DNA of 64,000 nucleotides. Origin: an uncultured Oscillospiraceae bacterium. Lineage in GTDB: Bacteria > Bacillota > Clostridia > Oscillospirales > Oscillospiraceae. Below the pieces are notes generated by a model. The model was not told the origin of the DNA. It made no database searches and saw only the letters and a program-made list of their open reading frames with translations. The stretch lies in NCBI GenBank assembly GCA_934590355.1, contig CAKTOX010000007.1, positions 1 to 64,000 of the forward strand, given 5' to 3'. Position 1 is the first letter of the stretch, and every line of letters begins with the position of its first letter. Shown piece after piece: positions 25,967-35,662 of this stretch. The position numbers and the translations under genes are program-made.

Positions 25967-26926
25967 ATGAAAAGAATACTCGCCGCGTCACTGCTGCTGA
26001 CGGCGCTGATGCTTGCGCTGCCTCGGTTTTTTATGCCCTGCGACGATGACGCGCCGCCCGCCCCGGACAAGACCGCCGCACCCCTCGGAAGCGACAAAAG
26101 CCGCAGTGTGAGACTGAAATCGGGCGACGGCGTCACGGAGCTGAGCGTTTTTGACTACCTCGTCGGAGTCGTTGCGGCGGAGATGCCCGCGTCGTTTGAG
26201 CCGGAGGCGCTCAAGGCGCAGGCGGTCGCGGCGCGCAGCTATCTTCAGCACCTCATCGACCACCCAAAGCACGATGACGCGGACGTTTGCGCGGACTCCG
26301 CCTGCTGTCAGGCATACCTTGACGCGGAGCAGCTCAAGTCGGCTTGGGGCGCGGAGCATGACGCGAGGCTTGAAAAAATAAAAGCCGCCGTTTCGGAAAC
26401 GGACGGCGAGTATCTCAGCTATGACGGACAGGCGGCGCTGTGCGCGTTCCACTCCTCGTCCGAGGGCGCGACGGCAAGCTCCGCCGAAATTTGGTCCGAC
26501 CTGCCGTATCTGCAAAGCGTTTCCTCGCCCGAGACCGAGAACGACGTGCCGAATTTCATCACGACCGAGCGGCTCCGCGATCTGGATTTCCGCGACACGG
26601 TGTTGTATCTGCACCCCGAGGCGGACATGACGGGCGAGCCGTCGGCGTGGATAGGCGGCACGCGGCGCACCGATTCCGGCAGAGTGGCGGCCGTCACGAT
26701 AGGCGGCGTCGAGTTCACCGGCAGCGAGCTGCGCACACTGTTTTCGCTGCGTTCGACCGATTTTGACCTCTCCCGCGAGGACGGCGGCTTCGTTTTCACC
26801 GTGCGCGGCTACGGTCACGGCGTCGGCATGAGCCAGTACGGCGCCAACACCCTCGCCCGCCGCGGCGAAGATTACCGCGCCATCCTCCGCCACTACTACC
26901 CCTCCACCGTTTTGGTATCAAATTAG
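25967..26926 (+). CDS. spoIID: SpoIID/LytB-domain protein (stage II sporulation protein D)
   Basis: Peptidoglycan lytic transglycosylase that with SpoIIP/SpoIIM thins septal wall for engulfment. The 319 residues start with a signal anchor (KRILAASLLLTALMLALPRFF). The SpoIID domain follows: VFDYLVGVVAAEMPASFEPEALKAQAVAARSY with the catalytic Glu in AAEMP, and the C-terminal YGHGVGMSQYGA motif. GAAAGGGGGAAA precedes the ATG. The usual neighbours murAA and spoIIIAA-type genes are absent. The stop codon TAG is the first part of the repeat phrase TTAGTCGGAAGTCCG, so a repeat abuts the end. Confidence 0.92.
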   Translation: MKRILAASLLLTALMLALPRFFMPCDDDAPPAPDKTAAPLGSDKSRSVRLKSGDGVTELSVFDYLVGVVAAEMPASFEPEALKAQAVAARSYLQHLIDHPKHDDADVCADSACCQAYLDAEQLKSAWGAEHDARLEKIKAAVSETDGEYLSYDGQAALCAFHSSSEGATASSAEIWSDLPYLQSVSSPETENDVPNFITTERLRDLDFRDTVLYLHPEADMTGEPSAWIGGTRRTDSGRVAAVTIGGVEFTGSELRTLFSLRSTDFDLSREDGGFVFTVRGYGHGVGMSQYGANTLARRGEDYRAILRHYYPSTVLVSN

Positions 26927-27395
26927 TCGGAAGTCCGTTACCGTGTCTGCGCAGTTTAGTCTTGCTCCATTGTCCGCAGCGAAATTGCCTTCCCCTTGAG
27001 GGGAAGGTGGGTCGGAGCGAAGCGGAGAGCCGGATGAGGTGTTTATCTTCAACATTGTAAAGACTTTAAATCACCTCATCAGTCAGCTATCGCTGACCGC
27101 TTCCCCTCAAGCCACTGCCGTGGAGGCAGTTCGTTTTAAAACTTTACGAATACATCTATTTCCTCAGCTCGGTAACTATCCTGCCGACGAAACCATCACA
27201 AGCGGGCGAGCAATGCTCGCAACTGGCGTTGAGCCAATGCGTCACGAACATCGGAGTAAGATTTTATTGCGGTGTCACGGTGACGGATTGCCAACCAAGA
27301 CCGCACCCCAATAGTGAGATGCAGCTACGGTTTCCTCCGACCCTCGTAACCGAGCCACCGCAAAAACCGTATCCGTAGGTGTGTCAAAACGCAAG
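26924..27395. repeat. Mosaic repeat island 5
   Basis: No gene. An R1 fragment provides the spoIID stop, then an inverted 127-bp CCCCTTGAGGGG module (26987-27113), a half GGGCGAGCAATGCTCGC palindrome (27202-27220) and an R1 unit whose far end (GCGTTTTGACACACCTACGG on the minus strand) supplies the ypeB stop codon. Confidence 0.82.
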
Positions 27396-28640
27396 CAAAA
27401 AAATGTTGGGGGAGACGAGGGCGGTGACGGGCTCATCGTCGATGCCGAGGCAGGAAAACTCATAGCACAGCTCGCTTTCTCCGCCCTCGAGCATGGCATA
27501 GCACTGCCCGACGCTGCGCACGCGAAGGTTACCAGGCAGCGCGGCGCGCGCCTCGTCCTCGGTCATGGCGCAGCTATCGGCAGCGGCGAGGTCATGCCGC
27601 GCAAGGTGCCCCGAGGCGTCGTAGGAATACACCTGCCCGTCGTCGGCGGCAAAGGCAATTTTAATGCAGTCGCCCACGCAGTGCGCTCCGTTTTTCATGC
27701 ACTCCAGCTCCAGCGCAAGGACACTGCCGCGCCGCTCGGACGAAACAAGGTGCATATCCTCAAAGCCGCGCAGCGCGAGAAATTCCCGCGCCCGCTCAAG
27801 AAGCTCGGCATCGGACATATCGCCGGCAACGGGCCGCTCGGAGGAAAGCGAAACGACGCGCCCGCCGCCGTCAACGCAGATATCCCCGCCGTCGAAGCTG
27901 AAGCAGCGCGTGCCGTTTTTCGCGGTGCAGCGCAGGCTCAATTGCTCGGGGTCGAGCCCGAAAAAATCCGCCGCAATGATGAGTGCCTCCCGCTCGGAAA
28001 CGGTGTTTTCGCCCTCGCGCACGGCGGCGGCAGCGGAGTATTTCCCCGCGTAGCCGTCTATCACCGTCTCGTCCATGCCCGCCTCAAGCGCAAGCATCGC
28101 CTCGCTCACGGTCTTGTCGGGCGCGGAGAATTTATTTTCGGGAAAGTCCAAAAAAACGGCGCCGTCGTTCACGTCGTTTTGCAGCTCGCGCAGACTCTCG
28201 GCAAGCTCCGCCGCGGTTTTGTAAAGCTCGGCGAAATTTGCGCGCGCCGCATCGTCGAGCCCGCCCTCGGCAGCGCTTTTCAAAAGCGAGCGCGCATAGT
28301 CCCCCGCCTTTGCCGCAAACTCCGCCGTCCGCTCAAGCTCCTGCGTCGAAAACGGCAGCGCCGCCATGGTCATGATCTCGGACAGGCTGCTTGCATAAAT
28401 ATCCGCGCACACCGCCGCCGAGTACGCTCCCCCTGCGGCATAGCAGGCGCGGTGCAGCTCCTGCGCGAGCTTATCGGCCGACAGCCCCGCCTCCTCGAAG
28501 GCGAGCTCGTAGCTCTGCTGCACGCTGCGGCGGCAGCCCGACTCAAGCGAAAAATGCACCGCCGTGTACGCGCTCAGGGCGACAAGCGCCGCAAGCAGAT
28601 AGGTAAGCATGAGAACAAGGGTCTTTTTTCTTATATACAT
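27384..28640 (-). CDS. ypeB: Spore germination protein YpeB, C-terminally truncated
   Basis: YpeB keeps the cortex-lytic enzyme SleB stable in the spore until germination. The 418 residues have an N-terminal membrane anchor (KKTLVLMLTYLLAALVALSAY), a helical domain (40-200) and repeated PepSY-like domains (AREFLALRGFEDMH; EDEARAALPGNLRVRSVGQ). The gene stops at DDEPVTALVSPNIFLLAF: the last strand and the usual AETGxEExI-type ending are missing, and the stop lies in a repeat edge. So the C-terminus appears lost by repeat insertion. No sleB is adjacent, although sleB-ypeB is the usual pair. GAGGTGG precedes the ATG. Confidence 0.85.
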   Translation of the reverse strand: MYIRKKTLVLMLTYLLAALVALSAYTAVHFSLESGCRRSVQQSYELAFEEAGLSADKLAQELHRACYAAGGAYSAAVCADIYASSLSEIMTMAALPFSTQELERTAEFAAKAGDYARSLLKSAAEGGLDDAARANFAELYKTAAELAESLRELQNDVNDGAVFLDFPENKFSAPDKTVSEAMLALEAGMDETVIDGYAGKYSAAAAVREGENTVSEREALIIAADFFGLDPEQLSLRCTAKNGTRCFSFDGGDICVDGGGRVVSLSSERPVAGDMSDAELLERAREFLALRGFEDMHLVSSERRGSVLALELECMKNGAHCVGDCIKIAFAADDGQVYSYDASGHLARHDLAAADSCAMTEDEARAALPGNLRVRSVGQCYAMLEGGESELCYEFSCLGIDDEPVTALVSPNIFLLAF

Positions 28641-28736
28641 CGTACCACCTCGCGCTTAGTCTGCCACAGACGGCGCGTTATATGTACTTTTACGCGCCCG
28701 AACGCGGCGTATCGGCTATAATTTACTGCGAATTCA

Positions 28737-28765
28737 TTGACTGCAATAAACTGCTATGCTATACT
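28737..28765 (+). promoter_or_regulatory. Promoter of the corC pair
   Basis: TTGACT (28737-28742) and TATACT (28760-28765) with a 17-base spacer, about 55 bases before the first CorC-like start. Confidence 0.8.
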
Positions 28766-28819
28766 GAATTTTAATTTATCGGGCGTAATGCCCACGAATA
28801 GGAGCGTGTTTGATCCGAA

Positions 28820-30094
28820 ATGGACGATGCCAGTCGATTGTCGCTGATTGTCGTAATTCTGCTTATTCTCTGCGCCGCGTACTTTGCGGTGGCGGAGACC
28901 TCGTTTGCCTCGGTGTCGAAGGTGAAGATAAAGATCCGTGCCGAGCGCGGCGAGCCGAAGGCCGAAAAGGCGCTGAAGGTGCTCGATAACTTTGACCTTG
29001 CGATAACGAGTATTCTCATCTGCACGAATATCGTGCATCTCTCCGCGGCGAGCATTGCGACGCTTGCCGTGACGCGAATGTTTCCGGGCGTTTCCGTTGC
29101 CGTCACGATAAGCACCTTCGTGATGACCCTCGCCGTTTTCTTCGCCGGCGAAATGCTCCCGAAGAGCATCGCAAAAAAATACAGTGAGCGGCTGTCCCTT
29201 GCGGTCGCGGGCTCGCTGTGGTTTTTCATGACCGTTCTGAGACCGATCGCCTCCGTGCTGACCGCGATAGGCAATTTTGCCGCGCGCTTTGTCAAGTCAG
29301 ACCCGCAAATTTCCGTCACGGAGGACGAAATTTATGACATCATCGAGGACATGACCGAGGAGGGCAGCCTTGATTCCGAGCGCGGAGAGCTTATAAGCTC
29401 CGCGCTGCAATTTGCCGAGACCACCGTCGAGAGCATACTCACCTCGCGCGTTGACATCGTCGCGCTCGACGTTGACGACAGCCTTGACGATATTCTCGCA
29501 ACGATACGCGCCGAGACGCACAGCCGCCTGCCCGTTTACGACGGCAGCATCGACAACATAATCGGCATACTGTCGATAAGGAAATTCATAAAGACTTACC
29601 TGCGCGAGGGCGAGAAAACCGACCTGCGCGCCCTGCTTGACGAGCCGTACTTCATCCACGGCAGCACGAACATCGACGCGCTGCTGCCCGTTATGAGCAA
29701 AAAGCGCATCAACATGGCGGTCGTCGCGGATAACTACGGCGGCACGCTCGGCATCGTCACGGTCGAGGATATCCTCGAGGAGCTGGTGGGCGAAATCTGG
29801 GACGAGGACGACGTTGTCGAGGAGCCCTACACGAGCCTCGGCGACGGCGCGTGGGACTGCACCGCCGAGATGGCGGTCAGCGACGTGTTCGAGCTGCTGG
29901 AAAAGGACGAGGAGGACGATGAGTTTACCAACAAGCTCCTCGGCGAATGGGCCTATGAGCAGTTTGACGTTATCCCCCGCGTGGGCGACAGCTTTACATA
30001 TGACGACATCTGCGTCACCGTGACGGAAATGCGCAGCAACCGCATCCTCCGGCTCAGGGTCGCGCTTACCGGAAAGGACGGTGAGAGCAAATGA
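28820..30094 (+). CDS. CNNM/CorC-HlyC family membrane protein (copy 1)
   Basis: Predicted Mg2+ or divalent-cation transporter of the hemolysin-C/CNNM family. The N-terminal DUF21 membrane domain has four hydrophobic segments (1-150) and the family motif GEMLPKSIAKKYSERL. It is followed by an EGSLDSERGELISSALQF acidic helix, two CBS domains (about 200-320; LTSRVDIVALDVDDSLDDIL and YGGTLGIVTVEDILEELVGEIWDE) and the CorC_HlyC C-terminal domain. It is exactly as long as the next gene (424 residues) and overlaps it by ATGA. AGGAG lies 15 bases before the ATG, a rather long spacing. Confidence 0.9.
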   Translation: MDDASRLSLIVVILLILCAAYFAVAETSFASVSKVKIKIRAERGEPKAEKALKVLDNFDLAITSILICTNIVHLSAASIATLAVTRMFPGVSVAVTISTFVMTLAVFFAGEMLPKSIAKKYSERLSLAVAGSLWFFMTVLRPIASVLTAIGNFAARFVKSDPQISVTEDEIYDIIEDMTEEGSLDSERGELISSALQFAETTVESILTSRVDIVALDVDDSLDDILATIRAETHSRLPVYDGSIDNIIGILSIRKFIKTYLREGEKTDLRALLDEPYFIHGSTNIDALLPVMSKKRINMAVVADNYGGTLGIVTVEDILEELVGEIWDEDDVVEEPYTSLGDGAWDCTAEMAVSDVFELLEKDEEDDEFTNKLLGEWAYEQFDVIPRVGDSFTYDDICVTVTEMRSNRILRLRVALTGKDGESK

Positions 30095-31365
30095 CGTGGA
30101 TATATCTTTGCGGCATCGTTGTCTGCATTATCTTCTCCAACATTTTCTCCTCCGCCGAGATGTCCTACTCAAGCTGCAACCGTATGCGTCTTGAGGGCAG
30201 GCACGAGGACGGCTCGAAAAAGGCCGGAGTCGCGCTGAAGATAGTCGACAAATTCGACGACTCGCTCTCCGCGATACTCATCGGCAACAATCTTGTCAAC
30301 ATCACAAACTCCACCCTCGGCTCGCTGCTCGTGCTCGAAATATTTAACGGCGACGAGAGCTATGCGTGGGTATCGACGCTCGTTATAACCGTGCTCGTCA
30401 TAATCTTCGGCGAAACTATCCCGAAGATCGTCGCAAAGGGCAGCGCGAACCGCCTTGCGGAGACCTACGCCTACTTCGTGCGCGCTCTGACCATTCTGCT
30501 CATGCCGCTCATCCGCCTCGTCGTGGGGCTGGTGAAGCTGCTGACGCTCGGACTCAAGGGCGAGCAGGAGGACGAGGACGAGGAGGCCGCCGTTGAGGAG
30601 CTTTCCTCCATCATCGAGACCGCCGAGGATGAGGACGTGCTCGACGAGGAGCGCTCCGAGCTCGTTCAGGCAGCAATTGATTTTTCCGACATCATGGCAA
30701 GCGAGGTCATGACCGCGCGCGTTGACGTCGTTGCGCTCGACATTGACGAGGACACGGCGGAGAAGCTGCGCATCATCGACACCGCGCCCTATTCGCGCAT
30801 CCCCGTTTACGAGGACAGCGTTGACAACATCATCGGCGTTTTGTATCTCAACCATTTCCTCAAGGCGCTTGCCGGCGAGGAGATGCCCGATATCCGCAGT
30901 CTGCTCATGAAGCCCTGCTATGTGTACAAGACCATGAAGCTGCCCGCGGTGCTTGCCGAGCTGAGAAAGGCAAAGCAGCATCTTGCCATCGTCACGGACG
31001 AGTACGGCGGCACGCTCGGCATACTGTCGATGGAGGACGTGCTCGAGCAGCTCGTGGGCGAGATCTGGGACGACACGGACGAGGTCAGGGAGGAGATACT
31101 TGAGCGCTCGACGGGCGAGCTTGAGCTTGACGGCGACATGAGCATTTCCGATTTTCTCGACCTTGTCGGCATCCGCGAGCGCGATTTCGACGCCGAGAGC
31201 GAGACCGTCGGCGGCTGGACCATCGAAATGTTCGGCGCGTTCCCGAAGGTCGGGGACAGCTTTGACTACGAAAACCTGCACATAAGCGTCCTTGAAATGG
31301 ACGGGCTGCGCGTTGAAAAGGTGCTCGTTGTCCGCGAAGCGGAGCCTGAAAACGGCGACTCGTGA
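30091..31365 (+). CDS. CNNM/CorC-HlyC family membrane protein (copy 2)
   Basis: Paralogue of the preceding gene with the same length and domain order: DUF21 with GETIPKIVAKGSANRL, acidic linker (EDEDEEAAVEELSSIIETAEDEDVLDEERSELVQAAIDF), two CBS domains with YGGTLGILSMEDVLEQLVGEIWDD and the CorC_HlyC domain. Sequence divergence between the copies is considerable outside these motifs, so the duplication is old. Translational coupling suggests a heteromeric complex or parallel function in divalent-cation handling. Confidence 0.9.
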   Translation: MTWIYLCGIVVCIIFSNIFSSAEMSYSSCNRMRLEGRHEDGSKKAGVALKIVDKFDDSLSAILIGNNLVNITNSTLGSLLVLEIFNGDESYAWVSTLVITVLVIIFGETIPKIVAKGSANRLAETYAYFVRALTILLMPLIRLVVGLVKLLTLGLKGEQEDEDEEAAVEELSSIIETAEDEDVLDEERSELVQAAIDFSDIMASEVMTARVDVVALDIDEDTAEKLRIIDTAPYSRIPVYEDSVDNIIGVLYLNHFLKALAGEEMPDIRSLLMKPCYVYKTMKLPAVLAELRKAKQHLAIVTDEYGGTLGILSMEDVLEQLVGEIWDDTDEVREEILERSTGELELDGDMSISDFLDLVGIRERDFDAESETVGGWTIEMFGAFPKVGDSFDYENLHISVLEMDGLRVEKVLVVREAEPENGDS

Positions 31366-31378
31366 TTTAGCTTTAATA

Positions 31379-31415
31379 TAAAAAATGCACTACCGATTTG
31401 GTAGTGCATTTTTTC
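31379..31415. terminator. Bidirectional terminator
   Basis: AAAAAATGCACTACC pairs with GGTAGTGCATTTTTT around GATTT between the convergent corC pair and ileS. Confidence 0.93.
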
Positions 31416-31425
31416 TTTATTGATA

Positions 31426-34221
31426 TTACGCCTCAAGCACGGCCTTGCAGCGCGGGCAAAGTCCGGTCTCGGGATCGGCGGCCTTGGAGTGCATCCAGCA
31501 GCGCGGGCACTTAACGCCCTCTGCCTCGCGCACGGAGACGGTAAGGCCGGGGTTATTCGCGCCGGAAGCGACGACTGCGCCCTCGTCATTTGCCTCGTCC
31601 TCGGAGATGAGACATTCGGAAACGATGAGCAGATCCTTCAGATCCATGTCGGAAATACTCTCAAGCACGGCCTTGCTCTCGCCCTGAGCGCGCAGGGTGA
31701 CGGATGCCTCAAGGGGCTTGCCGATGCGCTTATCCGCACGCGCCTTTTCCAGCACGCCGTTGACATCGCTTCTGACGCTGATGAGCTTATCCCATTTTGC
31801 CATCTCCGCCTCGTCCAGAGCATACTGCGCAAAGGGCTTGTTCATCTCGTTGAGCACGACGTTTCTCGCATCGTCCTCGGCGCGGTGGGGCATTGCCAGC
31901 CAGATCTCATCGCAGGTGAAGGCGAGGATGGGCGCGAACATCTTGGTGAGCGTGTCGAGGATGAGGAACAGCGCAGTCTGGGCGCTGCGGCGCTCAAGGC
32001 TGTTTCTGCCGGAGCAGTAGAGTCTGTCCTTGATGATGTCGAGATAGAAGTTGCTCAGCTCAACGACGCAGAAGTCGTTGATGAGGTGGCTGACGACGTG
32101 GAACTCATACTCGTCATAGGCGGCGAACGCCTTCTCGATGAGCCTATTGAGCCTCGTGATCGCCCACTTATCGAGTTCGAGCATCTCCTCGGGCTTAACA
32201 AGGTTATTTGCGTCAAAGCCGTCGAGGTTGCCGAGGCAGTAGCGCGCGGTGTTGCGGAACTTGAGGTAGTTCTGCGAAAGCTGCTTGAAAATTTCGTCCG
32301 AGCAGCGCACGTCAACGTGATAGTCGGAAGAGCCTGCCCACAGACGCAGGAGATCCGCGCCGTATTTCTCGAAGATCTCGGCGGGGTCCATTCCGTTGCC
32401 GAGGGATTTGTGCATTGCTCTGCCCTCGCCGTCAACCGTCCAGCCGTGGGTCAGGCACTCCTTAAACGGGGCGCCGCGGCCCAGTGCGCCGACGGCAATG
32501 AGCAGGGAGGACTGGAACCAGCCGCGGTACTGGTCAAGGCCCTCGATGTACATCGTGGCAGGCCAGAAGCCCTGATCGCGCTCCATTGCCGCATAGTGGG
32601 TGGAGCCGGAGTCGAACCAGCCGTCAAGGGTGTCGGTTTCCTTTGTGAAGTGCTTGCCGCCGCAGTGCGGGCAGGTGAAGCCCTCCGGCAGAAGCTCTGC
32701 CGCCTCGCGCTCAAACCATGCGTTCGAGCCTTCCTTTTCATAGATAGCCGCGACGGACTCGATGCTCTCGTCGGTGCAGACGGGCTTGCCGCAGTCTTCG
32801 CAATAGAAAACGGGAATGGGCAGACCCCAGCGGCGCTGGCGCGAGATGCACCAGTCGGTGCGCTCGAGGATCATGCTTCTCATTCTGTCCTTGCCCCAGG
32901 TCGGAACCCATCTTACGTCATCGCACGCGGCGGTCGCGTCGTCCTTAAACGAATCGACCGAGCAGAACCACTGCGGCGTTGCGCGGAAGATGATCGGGTG
33001 CTTGCATCTCCAGCAGTGCGGGTAGCTGTGGACAATATCCTCGGACGCGAAGAGCATTCCGCTTTCCTTCATGTCGTTGAGGATAACGGGGTTTGACTCG
33101 TCCGTGCTCATGCCCGCGTACTTGCCGGCATACTCGGTGTGCTTGCCCTGATCGTTTACGGGAACGACCATGTCCATGCCGTAGCGCTTGCAGGTCTGAT
33201 AGTCGTCCGCGCCGAAGCCAGGTGCGGTGTGGACGCAGCCCGTGCCGGAGTCCATGGTGACGTAGTCTGCCAGAACGAGGCGGCTGGTCTTGGGCAGGAA
33301 GGGGTGGTCTGCGAGCATATTCTCAAAGAACGCGCCCTCGTGCAGCTCGACGATCTCATAATCCTCAAAGCCGCCCAGACCCATGACCTTCTTCACGAGC
33401 GCCTCGGCCATGATGTACATCTCGCCGTTGGGCGCCTTGACGACGGCGTAGCTCTCCGAAGGGTGCAGCGCGATGGCGAGGTTGCCGGGGAGAGTCCAGA
33501 TGGTGGTCGTCCAGATGACGAAGAAGAGCTTGCTCTTATCCAGATGGCTCAGCTTGCCCATGTCGTCGTTCATGGGGAACTTGACGTACACGGTCGTGCA
33601 GGGGTCGTCCTTATATTCGATCTCGGCCTCTGCAAGCGCGGTCTCGTCGTGAGCGCACCAGTAAACGGGCTTGAGGCCCTTGTAGATGTGGCCGTTTTTA
33701 TACATCTTGCCGAAAACGCGGGTCTCCATCGCCTCGAAGCCGGGGTCCATGGTCTTGTACGGGTGCTCCCAGTCGCCGATGACGCCCATGCGCTTGAAGC
33801 CGCTGCGCTGGACGTCGATGTATTTGTCGGCGTAGTCGTGGCAGGCGGAGCGGAAGTCGGCAACGCTCATCGCCTTGTGGTTCAGCTTCTGCTCCTTGAT
33901 GATGGCGCTCTCGATGGGCATACCGTGGTTATCCCAGCCGGGGATGTAGGGGGTATAGTAGCCGCGCATTGCATAGCTGCGGGTGATGAAGTCCTTGAGG
34001 GATTTGTTCAGAGCGTGACCCATGTGCAGCGCACCGTTGGAGAACGGAGGGCCGTCATGGAGATTGAACAGAGGCTTGCCCTCGTTTTTCTTGAGCATCA
34101 GACCGTAAACATCGATCTCCTCCCAGTGCTTGAGCATATCCGGCTCGCGCTTGGGAAGGCCTGCCCTCATGGGGAACTCGGTCTTGGGCAGATTCAGTGT
34201 CGCATCATATTTCTGTGCCAT
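31426..34221 (-). CDS. ileS: Isoleucyl-tRNA synthetase
   Basis: Class Ia synthetase charging tRNA-Ile, 931 residues. Visible are the HIGH motif as HMGH (GALHMGHALNK), the CP1 editing domain, the DGWFDSGSTHYA segment, and a C-terminal zinc site of four Cys (CPRCW...CPRC). The KMSKS loop is AMHKSLGN, so the first Lys-Met-Ser is altered to Met-His while the catalytic second Lys is kept. An ATG 15 bases upstream contains the Shine-Dalgarno GGAGG itself, so MAQKYD is the start. The region upstream is repeat DNA; no T-box leader is seen. Confidence 0.97.
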   Translation of the reverse strand: MAQKYDATLNLPKTEFPMRAGLPKREPDMLKHWEEIDVYGLMLKKNEGKPLFNLHDGPPFSNGALHMGHALNKSLKDFITRSYAMRGYYTPYIPGWDNHGMPIESAIIKEQKLNHKAMSVADFRSACHDYADKYIDVQRSGFKRMGVIGDWEHPYKTMDPGFEAMETRVFGKMYKNGHIYKGLKPVYWCAHDETALAEAEIEYKDDPCTTVYVKFPMNDDMGKLSHLDKSKLFFVIWTTTIWTLPGNLAIALHPSESYAVVKAPNGEMYIMAEALVKKVMGLGGFEDYEIVELHEGAFFENMLADHPFLPKTSRLVLADYVTMDSGTGCVHTAPGFGADDYQTCKRYGMDMVVPVNDQGKHTEYAGKYAGMSTDESNPVILNDMKESGMLFASEDIVHSYPHCWRCKHPIIFRATPQWFCSVDSFKDDATAACDDVRWVPTWGKDRMRSMILERTDWCISRQRRWGLPIPVFYCEDCGKPVCTDESIESVAAIYEKEGSNAWFEREAAELLPEGFTCPHCGGKHFTKETDTLDGWFDSGSTHYAAMERDQGFWPATMYIEGLDQYRGWFQSSLLIAVGALGRGAPFKECLTHGWTVDGEGRAMHKSLGNGMDPAEIFEKYGADLLRLWAGSSDYHVDVRCSDEIFKQLSQNYLKFRNTARYCLGNLDGFDANNLVKPEEMLELDKWAITRLNRLIEKAFAAYDEYEFHVVSHLINDFCVVELSNFYLDIIKDRLYCSGRNSLERRSAQTALFLILDTLTKMFAPILAFTCDEIWLAMPHRAEDDARNVVLNEMNKPFAQYALDEAEMAKWDKLISVRSDVNGVLEKARADKRIGKPLEASVTLRAQGESKAVLESISDMDLKDLLIVSECLISEDEANDEGAVVASGANNPGLTVSVREAEGVKCPRCWMHSKAADPETGLCPRCKAVLEA

Positions 34222-34254
34222 AAATTTATCCTCCATTTTTGATTACGAATTTAG

Positions 34255-34955
34255 TCTGTACCTGTACATTTTTTGCAGTGTCCCGCTCGCTCGCCGCGAG
34301 GGGCAATGCGTTTTGAGATTTTACCTATATATCTATTGCGGTATCTCGGTTACTGTTCTTCCGACGAAACCATTGTATGCGGGCGAGCAATGCTCGCCCC
34401 TACATTCTCGTCGGGAGTGCATTCAACATCGTAGGGGCGACCATTGGTCGCCCGCTGCTGCATCTTGATCGAAGTCCGTTACCGTGTCGGCGCAGTGAAA
34501 TTTTACTTAATTGTCCGTAGCGCATTGCCCCCACGGCAGTGGGCGCCAGTGGCTCAACGCCGGTTGCCCTTGTGCAAAGGGAGGTGGGTCGGCGTAAGCC
34601 GAGCCGGAGGGATTGTTTTTTTAATAGCGCCTTGAGATAGCGGAATACATCTATTCTGTCAGCCCGAAGCTGTTATTCCGACAAAACCGTTGCTGCTTCG
34701 CTCTACGATAGTGCGCGGCAGATATTGTTTTATCCGTATTTTCGTAACCGTGCTCACGCAATAAGCGTATTCACAGTTGCGTCAAAGCGCCTATGAAAAT
34801 ACGATCCCTCAGTCAGCTATCGCTGACAGCCCCCTTTACGCAAGGGAGCCAATGACGCACCCCGATAGTGCGGCAGCCTTACGGTTTTGTCGGCATAATC
34901 GTCACCGTGCTACCGCAATCACTGTATCCGTAGGAGCGCTAAAGCGGAATTAAAA
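34255..34955. repeat. Mosaic repeat island 6 with a nested insertion
   Basis: No gene and no T-box. Contains R1 fragments, a complete double palindrome (34381-34453), and the CTCCCTT/AAGGGAG module (34568-34860) split at its T-run by an R1-type unit of about 180 bp (34618-34800), the same nested arrangement as at 45104-45290. Confidence 0.85.
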
Positions 34956-34956
34956 A

Positions 34957-34988
34957 GAAAAAAAGGCGTGCCGTTTCCGCACGCCTTA
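34957..34988 (-). terminator. Terminator of the mutL-divIVA gene string
   Basis: On the minus strand AAGGCGTGC pairs with GCACGCCTT and is followed by TTTTTTCTTTTT, 45 bases after the divIVA stop. Confidence 0.88.
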
Positions 34989-35032
34989 AAAAACCATGTA
35001 CCGATAGCCGAAGCGTTTGCTTCGGCGTGAAC

Positions 35033-35638
35033 TCAGATCTCGTCTTTTACAAAATTGAATACCTGAGTGTTGCCGGAATCCATGGAGGACGGTTCGGAAA
35101 CGGGAGCGGGCTGCTCCTTCGGTATTCGTATCTGCTCGGGCTTTGCAGCGGGGGCAGCGCCGGTCGAGCCGGCGATATTGTCGATGGCCTGAAGCTGGCG
35201 CTTGCTCAGCTCGCGCGCGGACTCGATAAATTTCGCGGTTGCGAGCTTGGCCGCCTGAAGGCGCGCCTCCTCCTGCGCGATGCGCTCGTCGATGCTGCCG
35301 AGCATGGAGTTTGCCTTTGCCTCGGCCTCGGCGACGATGCTGTTCGCGCGCGCTCTCGCGTCGTTTTCGATCTGAACGCTCAGCTTCTGAGCGGAAAGGA
35401 TCGCCTGATTAAGTGCGCTCTCGTTGGTCTGATAGTCCTCAAGCAGCTTCTGATCGTCCTCGATCTTGCCGACGAGGACCTTCATCTTGGTCTTGAGCTT
35501 GGCATTCTCGTTGAGCAGCTCCTCAAAATCTTTTGCAAGCTCGTCAAGGTACTCGTCGATCGTTGCCATATCATAGCCGCCGAACATACTTCTTGCCTTG
35601 TCAAAGCTCTTTTCGCGGATCTCCTGCGGGGTCGTCAT
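35033..35638 (-). CDS. divIVA: DivIVA-domain protein
   Basis: Coiled-coil protein that marks curved membrane at poles and septa. The 201 residues start with the DivIVA lipid-binding region (TPQEIREKSFDKARSMFGGYDMATIDEYLDELAKDFEEL), followed by a long coiled coil (about 35-150) and an unstructured Ala/Pro-rich tail. It is the last gene of the minus-strand string with ylmE and sepF, as in most Firmicutes, although ylmG and ylmH are missing. Confidence 0.92.
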   Translation of the reverse strand: MTTPQEIREKSFDKARSMFGGYDMATIDEYLDELAKDFEELLNENAKLKTKMKVLVGKIEDDQKLLEDYQTNESALNQAILSAQKLSVQIENDARARANSIVAEAEAKANSMLGSIDERIAQEEARLQAAKLATAKFIESARELSKRQLQAIDNIAGSTGAAPAAKPEQIRIPKEQPAPVSEPSSMDSGNTQVFNFVKDEI

Positions 35639-35662
35639 ATCTTAGGTTCCACCTTTCCTGTT

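Noticed and set aside
34222..34956. Possible T-box leader of ileS
   Set aside because: The gap is repeat DNA; no T-box TGGN sequence, specifier stem or antiterminator could be recognised.
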